This document shows positions 36,344-45,784 of a DNA stretch of 64,000 nt, in pieces (within the stretch, counting starts at the first letter, position 1; every line of letters starts with the position of its first letter). Location of the stretch: contig JBGAJN010000004.1 of assembly GCA_044224905.1 (NCBI GenBank), positions 248,001-312,000 of the forward strand. Reading direction: 5' to 3'. The DNA comes from JBGAJN01 sp044224905. GTDB lineage: Bacteria; Verrucomicrobiota; Verrucomicrobiia; Limisphaerales; JBGAJN01. The notes below the pieces were generated by a model that saw only the letters and a program-made list of their open reading frames with translations, ran no database searches and was not told the DNA's origin. The position numbers and the translations under genes are program-made.

Positions 36344-37866
36344 GGTTTGCTTTCGCGACGCGCAGCGTCGTCACTCGATAAACTGAAAAGCCGGCATTGC
36401 TTCATTGTCAAAACCACCCGCACAGGACGATCGGTCGGCACGGCGTTCTTGGAACGCCAGTTCGCCAGCCAACGGGTTGCGTCTGTCTTCAAAACATTGC
36501 TGTCCTCCAGCGCGTAACCGGCGATGGGCCGGCCATCGGCTTCGAGCAAGGCCACCCGTAGCTCTCCGGCAGCCGCATTGGCGTTGACGAACAGCGACGA
36601 GGAATTCAGGTGCACGGGTTTCGTCTCCACGCGACCACGCTGGCCAGCATCGAGCGAGACAAACCCATGCCGACGCCATTCCGCCCGCCCGATCGTGATT
36701 CGTTTTGGCGGAACCGGCGCGCCATGACTCGTTGTCAACGCTGTGTAATACACCCACGTTTCATCACCCACGTGAACGCACGTGCTCGACACGCCGAGGA
36801 TTGTTCCAGCGTCAAAACTTCCCGGCGCACCGCGGGCGATCACGCTCACGCGCGGCTGCGTGCGCTGCCATTTGCGACCGTCCTCGCTGGTGACGAGTTG
36901 CACCTCGACAATGCCATCCGTTGGACTTTGTCCGTGGGTCAGTTCGGACGGCTTACGGTTTTTTCCGAGCACGCGAAAGATCGTGGGCAAGCCGATGAAT
37001 CCCGCCGCGTGCGGAAAGACCGACATGTTGTTCACCTCAGTTCGCTCATCGGTAGTTTTTGACCACGCGTCGTCTTCTGAATCGGGAGCGAAAACAAGTT
37101 CCGGCTCGCTCCACGTTCGAAAATCATGACTGCGCGACAGACTGACAGTCCTACCCCGAACCTCGTTGGGCTGGCGGTGAAACGCGAGGTAGTCACCCGT
37201 CGCGGGATTCTGCGTGAGGCTGATGTTGTCGGAGGACATCAATATGGGCTTCTTGTCGGGATAGCTCTTCCACGTGAGACCATCGGCGGAAATGGCGGCG
37301 TAATATTTCCCGCTCAACGAGCCGAGCATTTTGAAACGTCGCTTCGGATCGGGATCGCGAACATCGACAAGCACGCTCGGACTGTGCATATCGAAAACAA
37401 TGTTGTTCTCCTTCGATCCTTGAAAACTGTGAAGCCCCAACGCCGGCTTCTCCCAGCGCAACCCATCCATCGACGTCGCGAAGAGCACCGCGTCGCCCTT
37501 CCCTTTCCTGAAGCCGGGCACGGCGGGCGTCGCGCCCTTTTCATCCACATCCGGGTGCCCCAGATACCACATTGAAAACCGCCGCGCGGCCTCATCGAAA
37601 TAAACCGAGCCATAAATATAAACGCGACTCCCTTCCCACGGATGCTGCGCTTCGAGCACCGGCGCGCTACACGTGCGCGCTACGTGAACAGTGCGAAAGA
37701 CTCCCGAGTTGGTCGCAATCCCACTGTCGTCAGCGAAGAGCAAAGGCAAATCACGAAGCTCGATTGCTCGCGCCGGCGCCGCGACAGCGGTCAAACGAAA
37801 CACGACACCGAGCGCTCCGAATACTACGGCCCAAATGACTCTCCCGCGCGTGCGATCACTCTTCAT
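36340..37866 (-). CDS. Secreted five-bladed propeller protein, GH32/GH43-like (paralogue)
   Basis: The start at 37866 gives an ATGA overlap with the DUF4838 gene upstream and begins a signal-anchor (MKSDRTRGRVIWAVVFGALG); the frame extends to 38067 but without homologous-looking residues. The product is 508 residues. Propeller repeats ATSMDGLRWEKPA, AISADGLTWKSYP and TSEDGRKWQRTQP are followed by a C-terminal beta-sandwich (HGFVSLDAGQRG, LNSSSLFVNANAAAGELRV). Layout and motifs match the protein at 19579-21075. Probable glycoside hydrolase or lectin-like propeller; catalytic residues unresolved. Confidence 0.78.
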   Translation of the reverse strand: MKSDRTRGRVIWAVVFGALGVVFRLTAVAAPARAIELRDLPLLFADDSGIATNSGVFRTVHVARTCSAPVLEAQHPWEGSRVYIYGSVYFDEAARRFSMWYLGHPDVDEKGATPAVPGFRKGKGDAVLFATSMDGLRWEKPALGLHSFQGSKENNIVFDMHSPSVLVDVRDPDPKRRFKMLGSLSGKYYAAISADGLTWKSYPDKKPILMSSDNISLTQNPATGDYLAFHRQPNEVRGRTVSLSRSHDFRTWSEPELVFAPDSEDDAWSKTTDERTEVNNMSVFPHAAGFIGLPTIFRVLGKNRKPSELTHGQSPTDGIVEVQLVTSEDGRKWQRTQPRVSVIARGAPGSFDAGTILGVSSTCVHVGDETWVYYTALTTSHGAPVPPKRITIGRAEWRRHGFVSLDAGQRGRVETKPVHLNSSSLFVNANAAAGELRVALLEADGRPIAGYALEDSNVLKTDATRWLANWRSKNAVPTDRPVRVVLTMKQCRLFSLSSDDAARRESKP

Positions 37867-39878
37867 GGATACAAGTCGGGCGCCTTCTTGGTTTCGTCGG
37901 ACAATTTCCAACTCGTGTCCTCGACCCAGGCCGCGTGATTGAAGTTGCCGATGCCCGAGCGCTCCGCGCTGCGGCGGAAAGCGATGAGTTCGTCGAGGGC
38001 CGCTTTGGTTTCGGCTTTCGACGCGACCGGATTGGCAAGCGTAATTTGACCGGCGACTCGCGCGCAAAGTTTAGCGTGCGCCAAACCTAGCCGGAGAAAC
38101 TCCACGCGCGCGGCAGCGTCCCTGTCAGCAGCTGCGGCGCGAGCGGCGTCCGCAAGCATTGCCTCGGCCGGAGCGAAACAGTTCGGCGGAAAGACGACGT
38201 GCGCGACCTTGGCCCATGTTCGCCAGCGCGAGGCCTGCAAGTCCTCCATCGCTTTGCTTGTCCGCTCGCGACTGTTCGTCGTGTAATTTTCCCAATAGTC
38301 AAAGTAAGCCTTCACTTGCGCAGCAGCAGGCCCGAACGCGCCGTAGTATTCCGCAAGCACGGCGTCCGCGGATTCCTCTGGGCGCACATGCAGTCGCGCG
38401 GCGGTGTAGAGATTCGGACCTTGCGTGGCCCAGTGCCCCGTCAGGGAGTCCAGATCGGTCGCGACCATCCCGTTGCGCGCGGCGTGCTGGAAGTCATCGG
38501 CGAACTGGTGCGCGAAGATGAACGGCATGCAGTAGCCGTCGAGCAGGTGATTGCTGCGCAGAAACAGCCGCGCGCCAGTGTTACGCCAACCCGTCCACTG
38601 TTGCTTCATCCACGCGTGTTCGTCCGACGAACGCGGGAACCAGCCGCCCGACGGGCAATAGCCGAGCAGGACGTGTTCGTTCAAACGCACGTCGGTCGTG
38701 GGGGCTTGGAAGTAGTTGAAGTAAACGTAACCGATGACGTTCACGTTTGGATCGGTCTTCGCCGCTTGTTGCTGCAACGCCAGCCAGAAATGCGCGTAGC
38801 GATCCGAAACGAACTGCGAGCGCGCCATCTTCGACGTGGCGGAATAATATTTCAGATAGTCATCCGGCGCCGGCCCGTCCCAGGCGCGGCACTTGGCGCA
38901 AGTGCAGAGGCCGAGGATGTCGTTCTCACAGGCGTTGATGAAGCTCGGCACGCCGGGCTTCGTACTGCGACGCGCCTCCCACTGCGAAATAATCTGCCGT
39001 TGGAAGTCCGGATTGGATACGCACATCGAGAAACGTCCCGTGGATTTGCTCGGGCCGCGTTTGCCGTCCTCCCGCAATTGAAACCACTCGGGATGTTCTT
39101 TGCCATACCTCTTCCACCAGTCCACGAACGCGTGGCCGTAGCCCATCGGAAAACTTCGCCCCATCCGATGCCGTCGCAGAAAAACCGACTGTTCGCGACT
39201 GAATTGCTCGAAGGCGCCGGGCGTGAATCCCAAAGCAGGATGATCACTCTCGAGGCTAAGCCCAGGCCGGAGCCGACGTTGGAAGAAGCGCGGTGAAATA
39301 GTGTCGTCGACGTCACTCGCAACCACGGTTGCGGCCTTTGGCACGAACGTTCCCAGTTCACCTGGCCAAACCCAGCGCACTTTCAACGCGCGATCGAGCC
39401 ATTCGTAAACACCCCACAAAGTTCCGGCACGCGTGTCGGACTCCAACGGATCACCCTGCTTATCCTCACCGGCAATGAACAACGTTTTGCCGACGGTTCG
39501 AAGAATAAATGCTTCCGGCGGAAGTTTGCTGACGTCAATTCCCGCGGCTCGCGCCGCGCGGCAATCACCAACGTAAATTCGATTCGCGACTTCAGCAGCG
39601 ACCGCACTCTCGGTTTTGATCTCCAGCCGCGCTCCAGTGGCCTTCTCAACGTGCAGAGCGAGTTCCTCGGCAGCGTATTTGGCAACCGGCCCCGGACGAT
39701 CTGCAGTCACAATCACCGCCACAGATTTGCGTTCGACGACGAGCGGGACTTCCGCACCAGCGTCCGGCCTTAACGAAACGATCACGGACAACAACGCCAA
39801 ACCCACAGCGCGAAGCGCGCAATGCCGACGAATGCTACATGCTTTTCGAAACGTCGATAGCGACAGTGGTGGTGTCAC
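37863..39878 (-). CDS. Secreted DUF4838 protein
   Basis: I place the start at a GTG at 39878 because AGGGGAG lies about 9 bases upstream (39887-39893) and right behind the stop of the phosphodiesterase gene. The ATG at 39956 would overlap that gene by 62 bases. The 671-residue product has a long signal sequence (hydrophobic core ALRAVGLALLSVIVSL). An alpha-glucuronidase-like N-terminal domain follows (AAEELALHVEKATGARLEI, AGTLWGVYEWLDR), then the DUF4838 domain (ENDILGLCTCAKCRAWDGP, VIGYVYFNYFQAP, LLGYCPSGGW, HWATQGPNLYTAARL). Members occur in Planctomycetes, Verrucomicrobiota and Bacteroidota glycan loci and may be glycosidases; no activity is certain. Confidence 0.85.
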   Translation of the reverse strand: MTPPLSLSTFRKACSIRRHCALRAVGLALLSVIVSLRPDAGAEVPLVVERKSVAVIVTADRPGPVAKYAAEELALHVEKATGARLEIKTESAVAAEVANRIYVGDCRAARAAGIDVSKLPPEAFILRTVGKTLFIAGEDKQGDPLESDTRAGTLWGVYEWLDRALKVRWVWPGELGTFVPKAATVVASDVDDTISPRFFQRRLRPGLSLESDHPALGFTPGAFEQFSREQSVFLRRHRMGRSFPMGYGHAFVDWWKRYGKEHPEWFQLREDGKRGPSKSTGRFSMCVSNPDFQRQIISQWEARRSTKPGVPSFINACENDILGLCTCAKCRAWDGPAPDDYLKYYSATSKMARSQFVSDRYAHFWLALQQQAAKTDPNVNVIGYVYFNYFQAPTTDVRLNEHVLLGYCPSGGWFPRSSDEHAWMKQQWTGWRNTGARLFLRSNHLLDGYCMPFIFAHQFADDFQHAARNGMVATDLDSLTGHWATQGPNLYTAARLHVRPEESADAVLAEYYGAFGPAAAQVKAYFDYWENYTTNSRERTSKAMEDLQASRWRTWAKVAHVVFPPNCFAPAEAMLADAARAAAADRDAAARVEFLRLGLAHAKLCARVAGQITLANPVASKAETKAALDELIAFRRSAERSGIGNFNHAAWVEDTSWKLSDETKKAPDLYP

Positions 39879-39894
39879 AGTGTTGGCTCCCCTT

Positions 39895-40749
39895 TCAGTG
39901 AACGAGCGGCTTGATGCCCATCTCGCGGGCGATCGGCAGCGCTTTCGCGAGATCATTAACTAACGGGAAGTTGACTCCGGCATTCCACTGCCGCCGTAGC
40001 CCATCGGGCGTTTCATCGTGGTAATAGTTCACGCGCACTCCGGCGGCGCTGAGCAGCTTCACCGCTTCGATCGGCACCTCGCCCTTGCCGAGCAATTGGA
40101 TGAATGCCGCCTTCATCGCGATGGTCTCGCGGGCATATTCCATCGAACCCGCCTGACGCTCCATGTTGCAAATGAGGATGTCGGGCACGAGTTCCCGCGC
40201 GGCTTTCGCGGCGTCGGCGGTGGCGGCGAGAAAGGCCTGATGCTTGCGATTCGTCGCCGCGATCACCCGAGCCGTCGCGGCACCGAGCGCGGCGCCGCCC
40301 TTTAGATGACAGTTCAGCCACACGTTCCGCGGCATCATCGCGAGCGTCTCTTCGAAGGTCGGAATGCGCGTGCCGGCGAAACGCTGGTCCATGCGCACGC
40401 CCGCATCCAGTCGGCGCAACTCGGCGAGCGTCAGGTCGGCGACCTTGCCCTTGCCGTCCGTCGTGCGATTCACGGTGGCGTCGTGCATCAACACCAGCGC
40501 ATTGTCCCGGGTGAGTTGCACATCGAACTCAATCATGTGCGCGCCGAGGCGCAGCGCTTCCGCAAAAGCAGGCAAAGTGTTCTCCGGATGCGAGCTCATC
40601 GCACCGCGGTGTGCGCACAGTCCGCGTTCAGGCATGACAATCTCGGTCGCACGGAGGTCATTATTCAGTGCGAGGCCGAATGCCAGTACGGCGCCTGCGC
40701 CAAAGAACTCCCGTCGCGACGTAACAAAGTGAAACGAATTTCCGGTCAC
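39895..40749 (-). CDS. Tat-exported glycerophosphodiester phosphodiesterase family protein
   Basis: The start codon is GTG at 40749, one base after the stop of the DUF1080 gene, with AAGGAG upstream. The 284-residue protein carries a Tat signal (TSRREFFGAGAVLAFG). It has the GDPD active-site set: H47-R48, PENT with E56, E74 and D76 in MIEFDVQLT, and H89 in LMHD. The TIM-barrel end is normal. Known members hydrolyse glycerophosphodiesters or teichoic acid phosphodiesters. In a glycan cluster it could act on a phosphodiester-linked substituent, but this is only context. Confidence 0.88.
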   Translation of the reverse strand: MTGNSFHFVTSRREFFGAGAVLAFGLALNNDLRATEIVMPERGLCAHRGAMSSHPENTLPAFAEALRLGAHMIEFDVQLTRDNALVLMHDATVNRTTDGKGKVADLTLAELRRLDAGVRMDQRFAGTRIPTFEETLAMMPRNVWLNCHLKGGAALGAATARVIAATNRKHQAFLAATADAAKAARELVPDILICNMERQAGSMEYARETIAMKAAFIQLLGKGEVPIEAVKLLSAAGVRVNYYHDETPDGLRRQWNAGVNFPLVNDLAKALPIAREMGIKPLVH

Positions 40750-40750
40750 G

Positions 40751-42256
40751 TTATTTTTTCTCCTTTGCCTTCATCAACATTTGGCGGACGCGTTCGTTTT
40801 CCTTTTCCAACGCCGCGGGCGGAATTGGCATCGGCGCAAACTCGGAACGCTCCAATTTTTCCTCCGACGGAATGGCGCGCAGTTGGATGTTGCGGAACCA
40901 CACGGGCTCGCCGTGATCCTGAAGCCAAAGCTTGCCGCGGCGCGCCGCGAGATTCCCACCGCGAATGCGCAGCAGTTCAACTTCCTTCGCCCACTTCGGA
41001 TCGGTGTAGTCGAAGTCGATAACCTTCTCGCCGTTGAGCCAGTGCTGGATGACCGTGCCCTTGCAGACAACGCGACCCTCGTTCCATTCGCCAAGCGGCT
41101 TCGTCGCGTCCTTGGACGGCGCCATGCAAAAGAAGAGCGATGCGGCAGCCTGGCGCGGGTTCTCGCCATACGGGCTGTTGACGTTGTCGAGCACCTGATA
41201 CTCGTATTGCCCCGGTCGATAATAGACGCCGCTGTTGCAGCCCTTCGACACCTTCCAGTCGAACCGCAACTCGAAGTCATCCGGCACCGGCTTCACCGTG
41301 TAAGTGAGCGGGCCGCCCTTGTCCTTGCGATAGAACGCGCCGTCTTCGATGACCCAATTTCCTTTCTGCTCCCAACCGGAAAACGTCTTCCCATCGAACA
41401 GCGACTCGAAACCCGTCGGGGCTTTTTCTGCGCCGCTCGCGATCGGGTCACGACTGACCCGCGAAACAATCACTTCGCGAGTTTTACGTTCGATCGAATA
41501 AAGAACGCCTGCCTTGCCCTCATCCCACGCAAAGGCCTGGCCCGCCGCACTGATCGGAATTGTGGCGCGCCACATCGCCTCGCCGCCGCTCGCGGGCAGA
41601 TCAATTGCATACAACTCGCGCGCATCGTGGCCGGTGACGAACAGTTGCCCGCCCAGACCGAACGCACCGCCGGAACTGCTATTGCCCGCGAATCGCTGAA
41701 TAAGCGCGGCGGGAAATTTCCAACTCGCGAGCGTTTGCCATTGCGCATCGAACTTCACCACGACCGAGCGCGCCGGGTCGCTGGTCTTCTTGTAGTGCGC
41801 AAAGCACGCGAACCATTCAGTGCCGCGTCGCACCGCCCACGTCAGCGAGCCCGGAGGCTTCTCGAAAACATGCTGGCCAAGGTGTTGCATCGTGGCCGCA
41901 TCCCAAATCTCGACCGAACTTTTCTCCGGCATTTCGGGGAAGTTGGAGTGCGCGCAATAAAGTTTTCCGTCCAGCACGACGCCGGCGTTGAGGTGTTTAA
42001 GCGGGCCACCTTTGCCCCCGTCCCAGCCACCCACGCGCTCGCCCGTGTTCTTCCGGTATTTGCCAATGGCGTGATTGTCGATCGCATAGAAGAACTCCGC
42101 ATCCACCGCGACGCCTTGATTCGCTTCCTTTGCCATGAACCGGCGCAACTCTGCATGCCGCCAACCATTCACCTGGAGCATCGCCGCACCGTTGGAGACG
42201 GGCACCGCCACAACGAGGGATAAAAACAACGAAGCGATGGCAACGAATGATTTCAC
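40751..42256 (-). CDS. Secreted propeller-DUF1080 protein
   Basis: The 501-residue product has a signal peptide (1-23). A beta-propeller-like region follows (about 30-270, with YAIDNHAIGKYRKNTGERVGG and LFVTGHDARELYAIDLPASGG), then a C-terminal DUF1080 domain (about 287-475, FESLFDGKTFSGWEQKGNW, CNSGVYYRPGQYEYQVLDN, GEWNEGRVVCKGTVIQHWLN). DUF1080, also called 3-keto-disaccharide hydrolase, has a concanavalin-like fold and acts on oxidised sugars in characterised members. That would fit the many flavoproteins nearby if they make keto-sugars. It is the first gene after the operator-like site at 42326. Confidence 0.85.
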   Translation of the reverse strand: MKSFVAIASLFLSLVVAVPVSNGAAMLQVNGWRHAELRRFMAKEANQGVAVDAEFFYAIDNHAIGKYRKNTGERVGGWDGGKGGPLKHLNAGVVLDGKLYCAHSNFPEMPEKSSVEIWDAATMQHLGQHVFEKPPGSLTWAVRRGTEWFACFAHYKKTSDPARSVVVKFDAQWQTLASWKFPAALIQRFAGNSSSGGAFGLGGQLFVTGHDARELYAIDLPASGGEAMWRATIPISAAGQAFAWDEGKAGVLYSIERKTREVIVSRVSRDPIASGAEKAPTGFESLFDGKTFSGWEQKGNWVIEDGAFYRKDKGGPLTYTVKPVPDDFELRFDWKVSKGCNSGVYYRPGQYEYQVLDNVNSPYGENPRQAAASLFFCMAPSKDATKPLGEWNEGRVVCKGTVIQHWLNGEKVIDFDYTDPKWAKEVELLRIRGGNLAARRGKLWLQDHGEPVWFRNIQLRAIPSEEKLERSEFAPMPIPPAALEKENERVRQMLMKAKEKK

Positions 42257-42325
42257 GGCATGTTCGATCGGTTGTGTGTGACCGCGATTGTCACGGAGTA
42301 AGACGCGTAGGACAAGCGGGCATTG

Positions 42326-42346
42326 CTGGTCATTTCTACAAACCAG
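42326..42346. promoter_or_regulatory. Candidate operator B (CTGGT-N11-ACCAG)
   Basis: CTGGT (42326-42330) and ACCAG (42342-42346) are 11 bases apart, the same geometry as the perfect repeat at 21141-21161. On the minus strand both sites read AACTGGT, nine bases, TGACCAGCAA, so identity extends past the symmetric part. The site sits directly after the stop codon of the gene at 42347 and 70 bases before the start at 42256. This suggests a promoter for the middle transcription unit under the same regulator as the sialic acid unit. Confidence 0.55.
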
Positions 42347-45300
42347 TTACGGAATCTCCCAACGCTGGGCGAAAGCTTTGTTGCGCGCATGATCGGGCGC
42401 GGGCCCAGCGTAGCGGACGTAGAGGTGATCGCGAACCATTCGTGACCAATCGCCGGCGAGCACCGCATCAAGCAACGCCCCCGAAATTCGGGCCGCGCCA
42501 CCGGTAAGAGCGAAGTCGAGAAGAGTCTCGTGTTGACGCCGATCGAGCTTTTCAAAAACCACCGCAGGCTGACGCGCAGCGAGCACTCGCTTCAAATCCG
42601 CGCCAGAAAGAGCCAACTCGGCACGGAGACGCGCCTCAGCTTCAGCCGGAGTGCAGCCTTTTTCGAATAGCGCCTTGTCCCAAACCGGCAGCCCCCACGC
42701 GATGCGTCGACCGAGCGGCGTCGAGTAAGGAAAGAAACGACCGTTCCGCAGACCAAGATTCTTCGGGTTAGCCGCCGTTTTGAAATACTCGAAGAGATCC
42801 GCGTCCACGCGAAATTCCTCCGCCGGCGGCAACATCGACGGAAGATTTGCCGCGATGAATTGGGAACTCGCGGGTGGCGCCTCGGACGTTCCGGCGACGC
42901 CCGCGCGGTCCACGGGCAAAGTGATGAGCGGCGCGCGCTGGAGTTTTTGTTGCGCATTCTCGATTTCGAAGACGCATTGAAAATCACCCGCACCGTCAAC
43001 GAGCTCCGGCGAGAATTCATACGGGAAGATCGCGTCGACCTGCTCACGCCACGGTCCGTCGCCCTGCCGCCAACGCAGCCGCGCGGCGATTACGTTCTCA
43101 GGGTGTGCCTCGGCGTAGACGAACGCGCTGGAGAGTCCGCGTCCCGCTGTCAGAAGCATCGCGTGGAGGCGACCGAACGGCGCAGTCACGTCAACAAAGC
43201 TCCGCTCCGGTAACGCGGGCGCATCGGCAGCGTAGAGCTTCGCTTGCATCCGCGGCTTCACTTTTGCCGGAATTGCGAGCGCGACCATTCCTTTCGCCGG
43301 CACCGTCACCGCCAGGCTATTGCCGCTGACGTCCATCGGCGCAACCGACTGGTTGTTTCGCCAACAACGCGCGTCGCCGTCGCGACACTCGGCGAGATCG
43401 CGATTGATCGCGACGGTGACACGTTCCTCGCGCACGGATTGGTTCATCAACGCGAGGTAAAGCTGACCGTTGCCGTGCGCGGCGATCCAGTCGAGTTGAC
43501 GATTGTCGCTATCCACCAACCCGCGCGGCAGCCACAGGTGCGCACCTTTGTCGCCGAAAAATTCGCCCGCTGCAGAACCGTAGATCCGCACGCGGAAGCC
43601 ACTGCCTGCCGCGTTCACCGCCGGGAAATCGATCGCCCCACGCGAGCGCGCGAACGCTTCGGTCACCAGAAAATCCATCACGGCACCGGCAAAATCCCAC
43701 GCGTGCCCGGGATTCACCGTCGCGAAGTTCCATTGCCACGGCGGCGTTTCCACAGCATCCGATTGCTCGCCAATGAGCGAGACGACCGAACGATTGTCGC
43801 CGGGATAATTTCCGAAACGACCGACCATGCCGTTGCGAGCGACGTCGCGGAGGAAGTCATCGCCGCTCAACGCAGACACTCTCAATAACGCGGCGTGGGC
43901 ATTCATCCAATACTCCATCGGATACGCCGGCGACGGTAGACCGAGCCGGGAGACGCGCCACGCAGGCACGCTCTGCTCCGGCGTCGCGACCGGCTGCGGC
44001 GCGGGAAAGCCCCAGATGTTTTTGTGGCGGCCAAACGAGTGTTTGTGCACCGGCGCGAACCCGCCCGCATCGACAACCAGCCGCTCATCAGGCGGCGCGG
44101 GATAGAGATTGAAGTCCGCCGTCCGCGCATACGCAGCGGCAATCACACCACGCAGCGCCGCCCCATCGCGCGTGGCGTCGGACAACTCGAGGAAATCGAA
44201 GAGCGCTTGCTCGGACGCGCCGGAGCCCGACTTCAAGATCGCGTTCGCATTCTTCAACGCGGCGTCCAGCGCGGCGCGATCGCCGGTGAGCCGCCAACGC
44301 GCCAATTGATCCGCGATATCTTTCGGTTGCGCGCCTTTAGTTTCGGCCAACGACCGCACCACCGGACTGCGGCGCTGCAGCAATTCGTGCAGCGACATGA
44401 GCTGCGCGTAACCCGGATAAGGTCCGCCGACATCGCTCGCCGCGGATTTCACGATCGCTTCGTAAATACCTTCGTAGGGCGCGAACAGATTGTACTTCCG
44501 GGACAGCGCGAACTCGACCGCTGGCCGCGCGCGTCGGAGATAGAAAGTTTCGTCGTCGGTCACGATCGCTGCGCTCAATCCGTAGAGCGGCGAGAACGGC
44601 TTGAAGACACCCGTCTGGTCCGTGAAGTAGTCGTAGTATTTCTGCTCGTCGCTCCACATCGCATAGTTGCGCCCGTTGCGATCGGCGAGAAAGTCCATGA
44701 TGTGCTCCAACGCCGCGTTCAGCGAACCCGGGCCGGAGTTGTCGCGCTGATCAAGCAAGCCGTGGATGTCCCGCGCGATGTGGCGATGCATCTCGGCCCA
44801 ATCCCCCGCGCGCGCGGCAATGCGCAGCGTGAAACTCCACGGCGCGTTCGCCTTCATTTTCGATTCGGCCCCGCCGAGCAGTGGCGCGAGCAACACCGGC
44901 TTGACGGAATCGTTCTCGGCGAAGACAAGCATCATTCCAAAACGCGAATCTTCCAACGTCGGCAGGCGAAAACGGCACTCGCGCGGATCAGCAACCACAG
45001 CAACACAGCCGTCGCTAGTCGCCGTGAAAGCTCGCGGCAATTTCAAGTCTGCCTCCGACAAAACGAAATCGCCCTGCACATTGCCACGGCCCGCACATTC
45101 CTGCGGGGTGCGCTTCCACTCTTTGCGCGAGATAACCGGTGCACCAGTGAATGCCACCGAATAGAAGGCGCTGCGCTTTGGCGTGAAAGTGAAGGTCAAT
45201 TCAGGATCCGCATCGCCCTTCGGCAAACGTAGCGTCGCACCGAGCGAAAAGTTGTCGTTCGCAGCGAACACCCATTCCACCGAGTCGCCCACCACCCGCG

Positions 45301-45784
45301 ACTTCGTTGCGCGCACCACGGTGTTTTCGCCAACGGCAAACGGACGAGTCGCGCCATCGCGACTCCGGCCACCGACGCGCAACGTCACTTTCCCGAACTT
45401 GTCGCGATATTCCCACATTCGCTGCTCCCCTTCCCCGATCACCTTCGCCGACCACGCAACCGCGGCCTTCATCGCCGGCGAAGCCAGCCACGCGTTGAGA
45501 GTGTCTGTCGGTTCATTCACTCCCAGCCAACGGACAGCGGGACGCGGCGCGATCGGATAATTGGGGTGATTGAAGTTTCGAAAAACCTTTGGATCGCGCG
45601 CACTGCTGATCACCGTGAACTCCGGCACGATTGCCTGCGGCGGCATGTTCGTCACCCGCATCGTAACCGTTCCATCCGCCGCCACATCCAGAGAGTAGCG
45701 ATCATTGCGAAGAACTGCCTGCGCCAAAGCTGACGCGGCGGTTCCGCAAAGGACGAGCAACGCAACAAGGCAGCGGAAATTCAT
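42347..45784 (-). CDS. Giant secreted protein with alpha-toroid-like core and C-terminal lysozyme-like domain
   Basis: The 1145-residue product has a signal peptide (1-21) and a beta-rich N-terminal part (RNDRYSLDVAADGTVTMRV). A long helical middle (about 330-760) contains WMNAHAALLRVSALSGDDFL and GHAWDFAGAVMDFLVTEAF, then Ig-like beta-domains (about 800-970). It is homologous over most of its length to the 932-residue protein at 51621-54419. The last about 155 residues are extra and resemble GH24 lysozymes: CTPAEAEARLRAEL near 1044, LDRRQHETLLDFAL near 1080, AGDW at 1110-1113 and a final ARNKAFAQRW. The toroid core suggests a polysaccharide lyase or glycosidase; I know no named family. Confidence 0.75.
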   Translation of the reverse strand: MNFRCLVALLVLCGTAASALAQAVLRNDRYSLDVAADGTVTMRVTNMPPQAIVPEFTVISSARDPKVFRNFNHPNYPIAPRPAVRWLGVNEPTDTLNAWLASPAMKAAVAWSAKVIGEGEQRMWEYRDKFGKVTLRVGGRSRDGATRPFAVGENTVVRATKSRVVGDSVEWVFAANDNFSLGATLRLPKGDADPELTFTFTPKRSAFYSVAFTGAPVISRKEWKRTPQECAGRGNVQGDFVLSEADLKLPRAFTATSDGCVAVVADPRECRFRLPTLEDSRFGMMLVFAENDSVKPVLLAPLLGGAESKMKANAPWSFTLRIAARAGDWAEMHRHIARDIHGLLDQRDNSGPGSLNAALEHIMDFLADRNGRNYAMWSDEQKYYDYFTDQTGVFKPFSPLYGLSAAIVTDDETFYLRRARPAVEFALSRKYNLFAPYEGIYEAIVKSAASDVGGPYPGYAQLMSLHELLQRRSPVVRSLAETKGAQPKDIADQLARWRLTGDRAALDAALKNANAILKSGSGASEQALFDFLELSDATRDGAALRGVIAAAYARTADFNLYPAPPDERLVVDAGGFAPVHKHSFGRHKNIWGFPAPQPVATPEQSVPAWRVSRLGLPSPAYPMEYWMNAHAALLRVSALSGDDFLRDVARNGMVGRFGNYPGDNRSVVSLIGEQSDAVETPPWQWNFATVNPGHAWDFAGAVMDFLVTEAFARSRGAIDFPAVNAAGSGFRVRIYGSAAGEFFGDKGAHLWLPRGLVDSDNRQLDWIAAHGNGQLYLALMNQSVREERVTVAINRDLAECRDGDARCWRNNQSVAPMDVSGNSLAVTVPAKGMVALAIPAKVKPRMQAKLYAADAPALPERSFVDVTAPFGRLHAMLLTAGRGLSSAFVYAEAHPENVIAARLRWRQGDGPWREQVDAIFPYEFSPELVDGAGDFQCVFEIENAQQKLQRAPLITLPVDRAGVAGTSEAPPASSQFIAANLPSMLPPAEEFRVDADLFEYFKTAANPKNLGLRNGRFFPYSTPLGRRIAWGLPVWDKALFEKGCTPAEAEARLRAELALSGADLKRVLAARQPAVVFEKLDRRQHETLLDFALTGGAARISGALLDAVLAGDWSRMVRDHLYVRYAGPAPDHARNKAFAQRWEIP

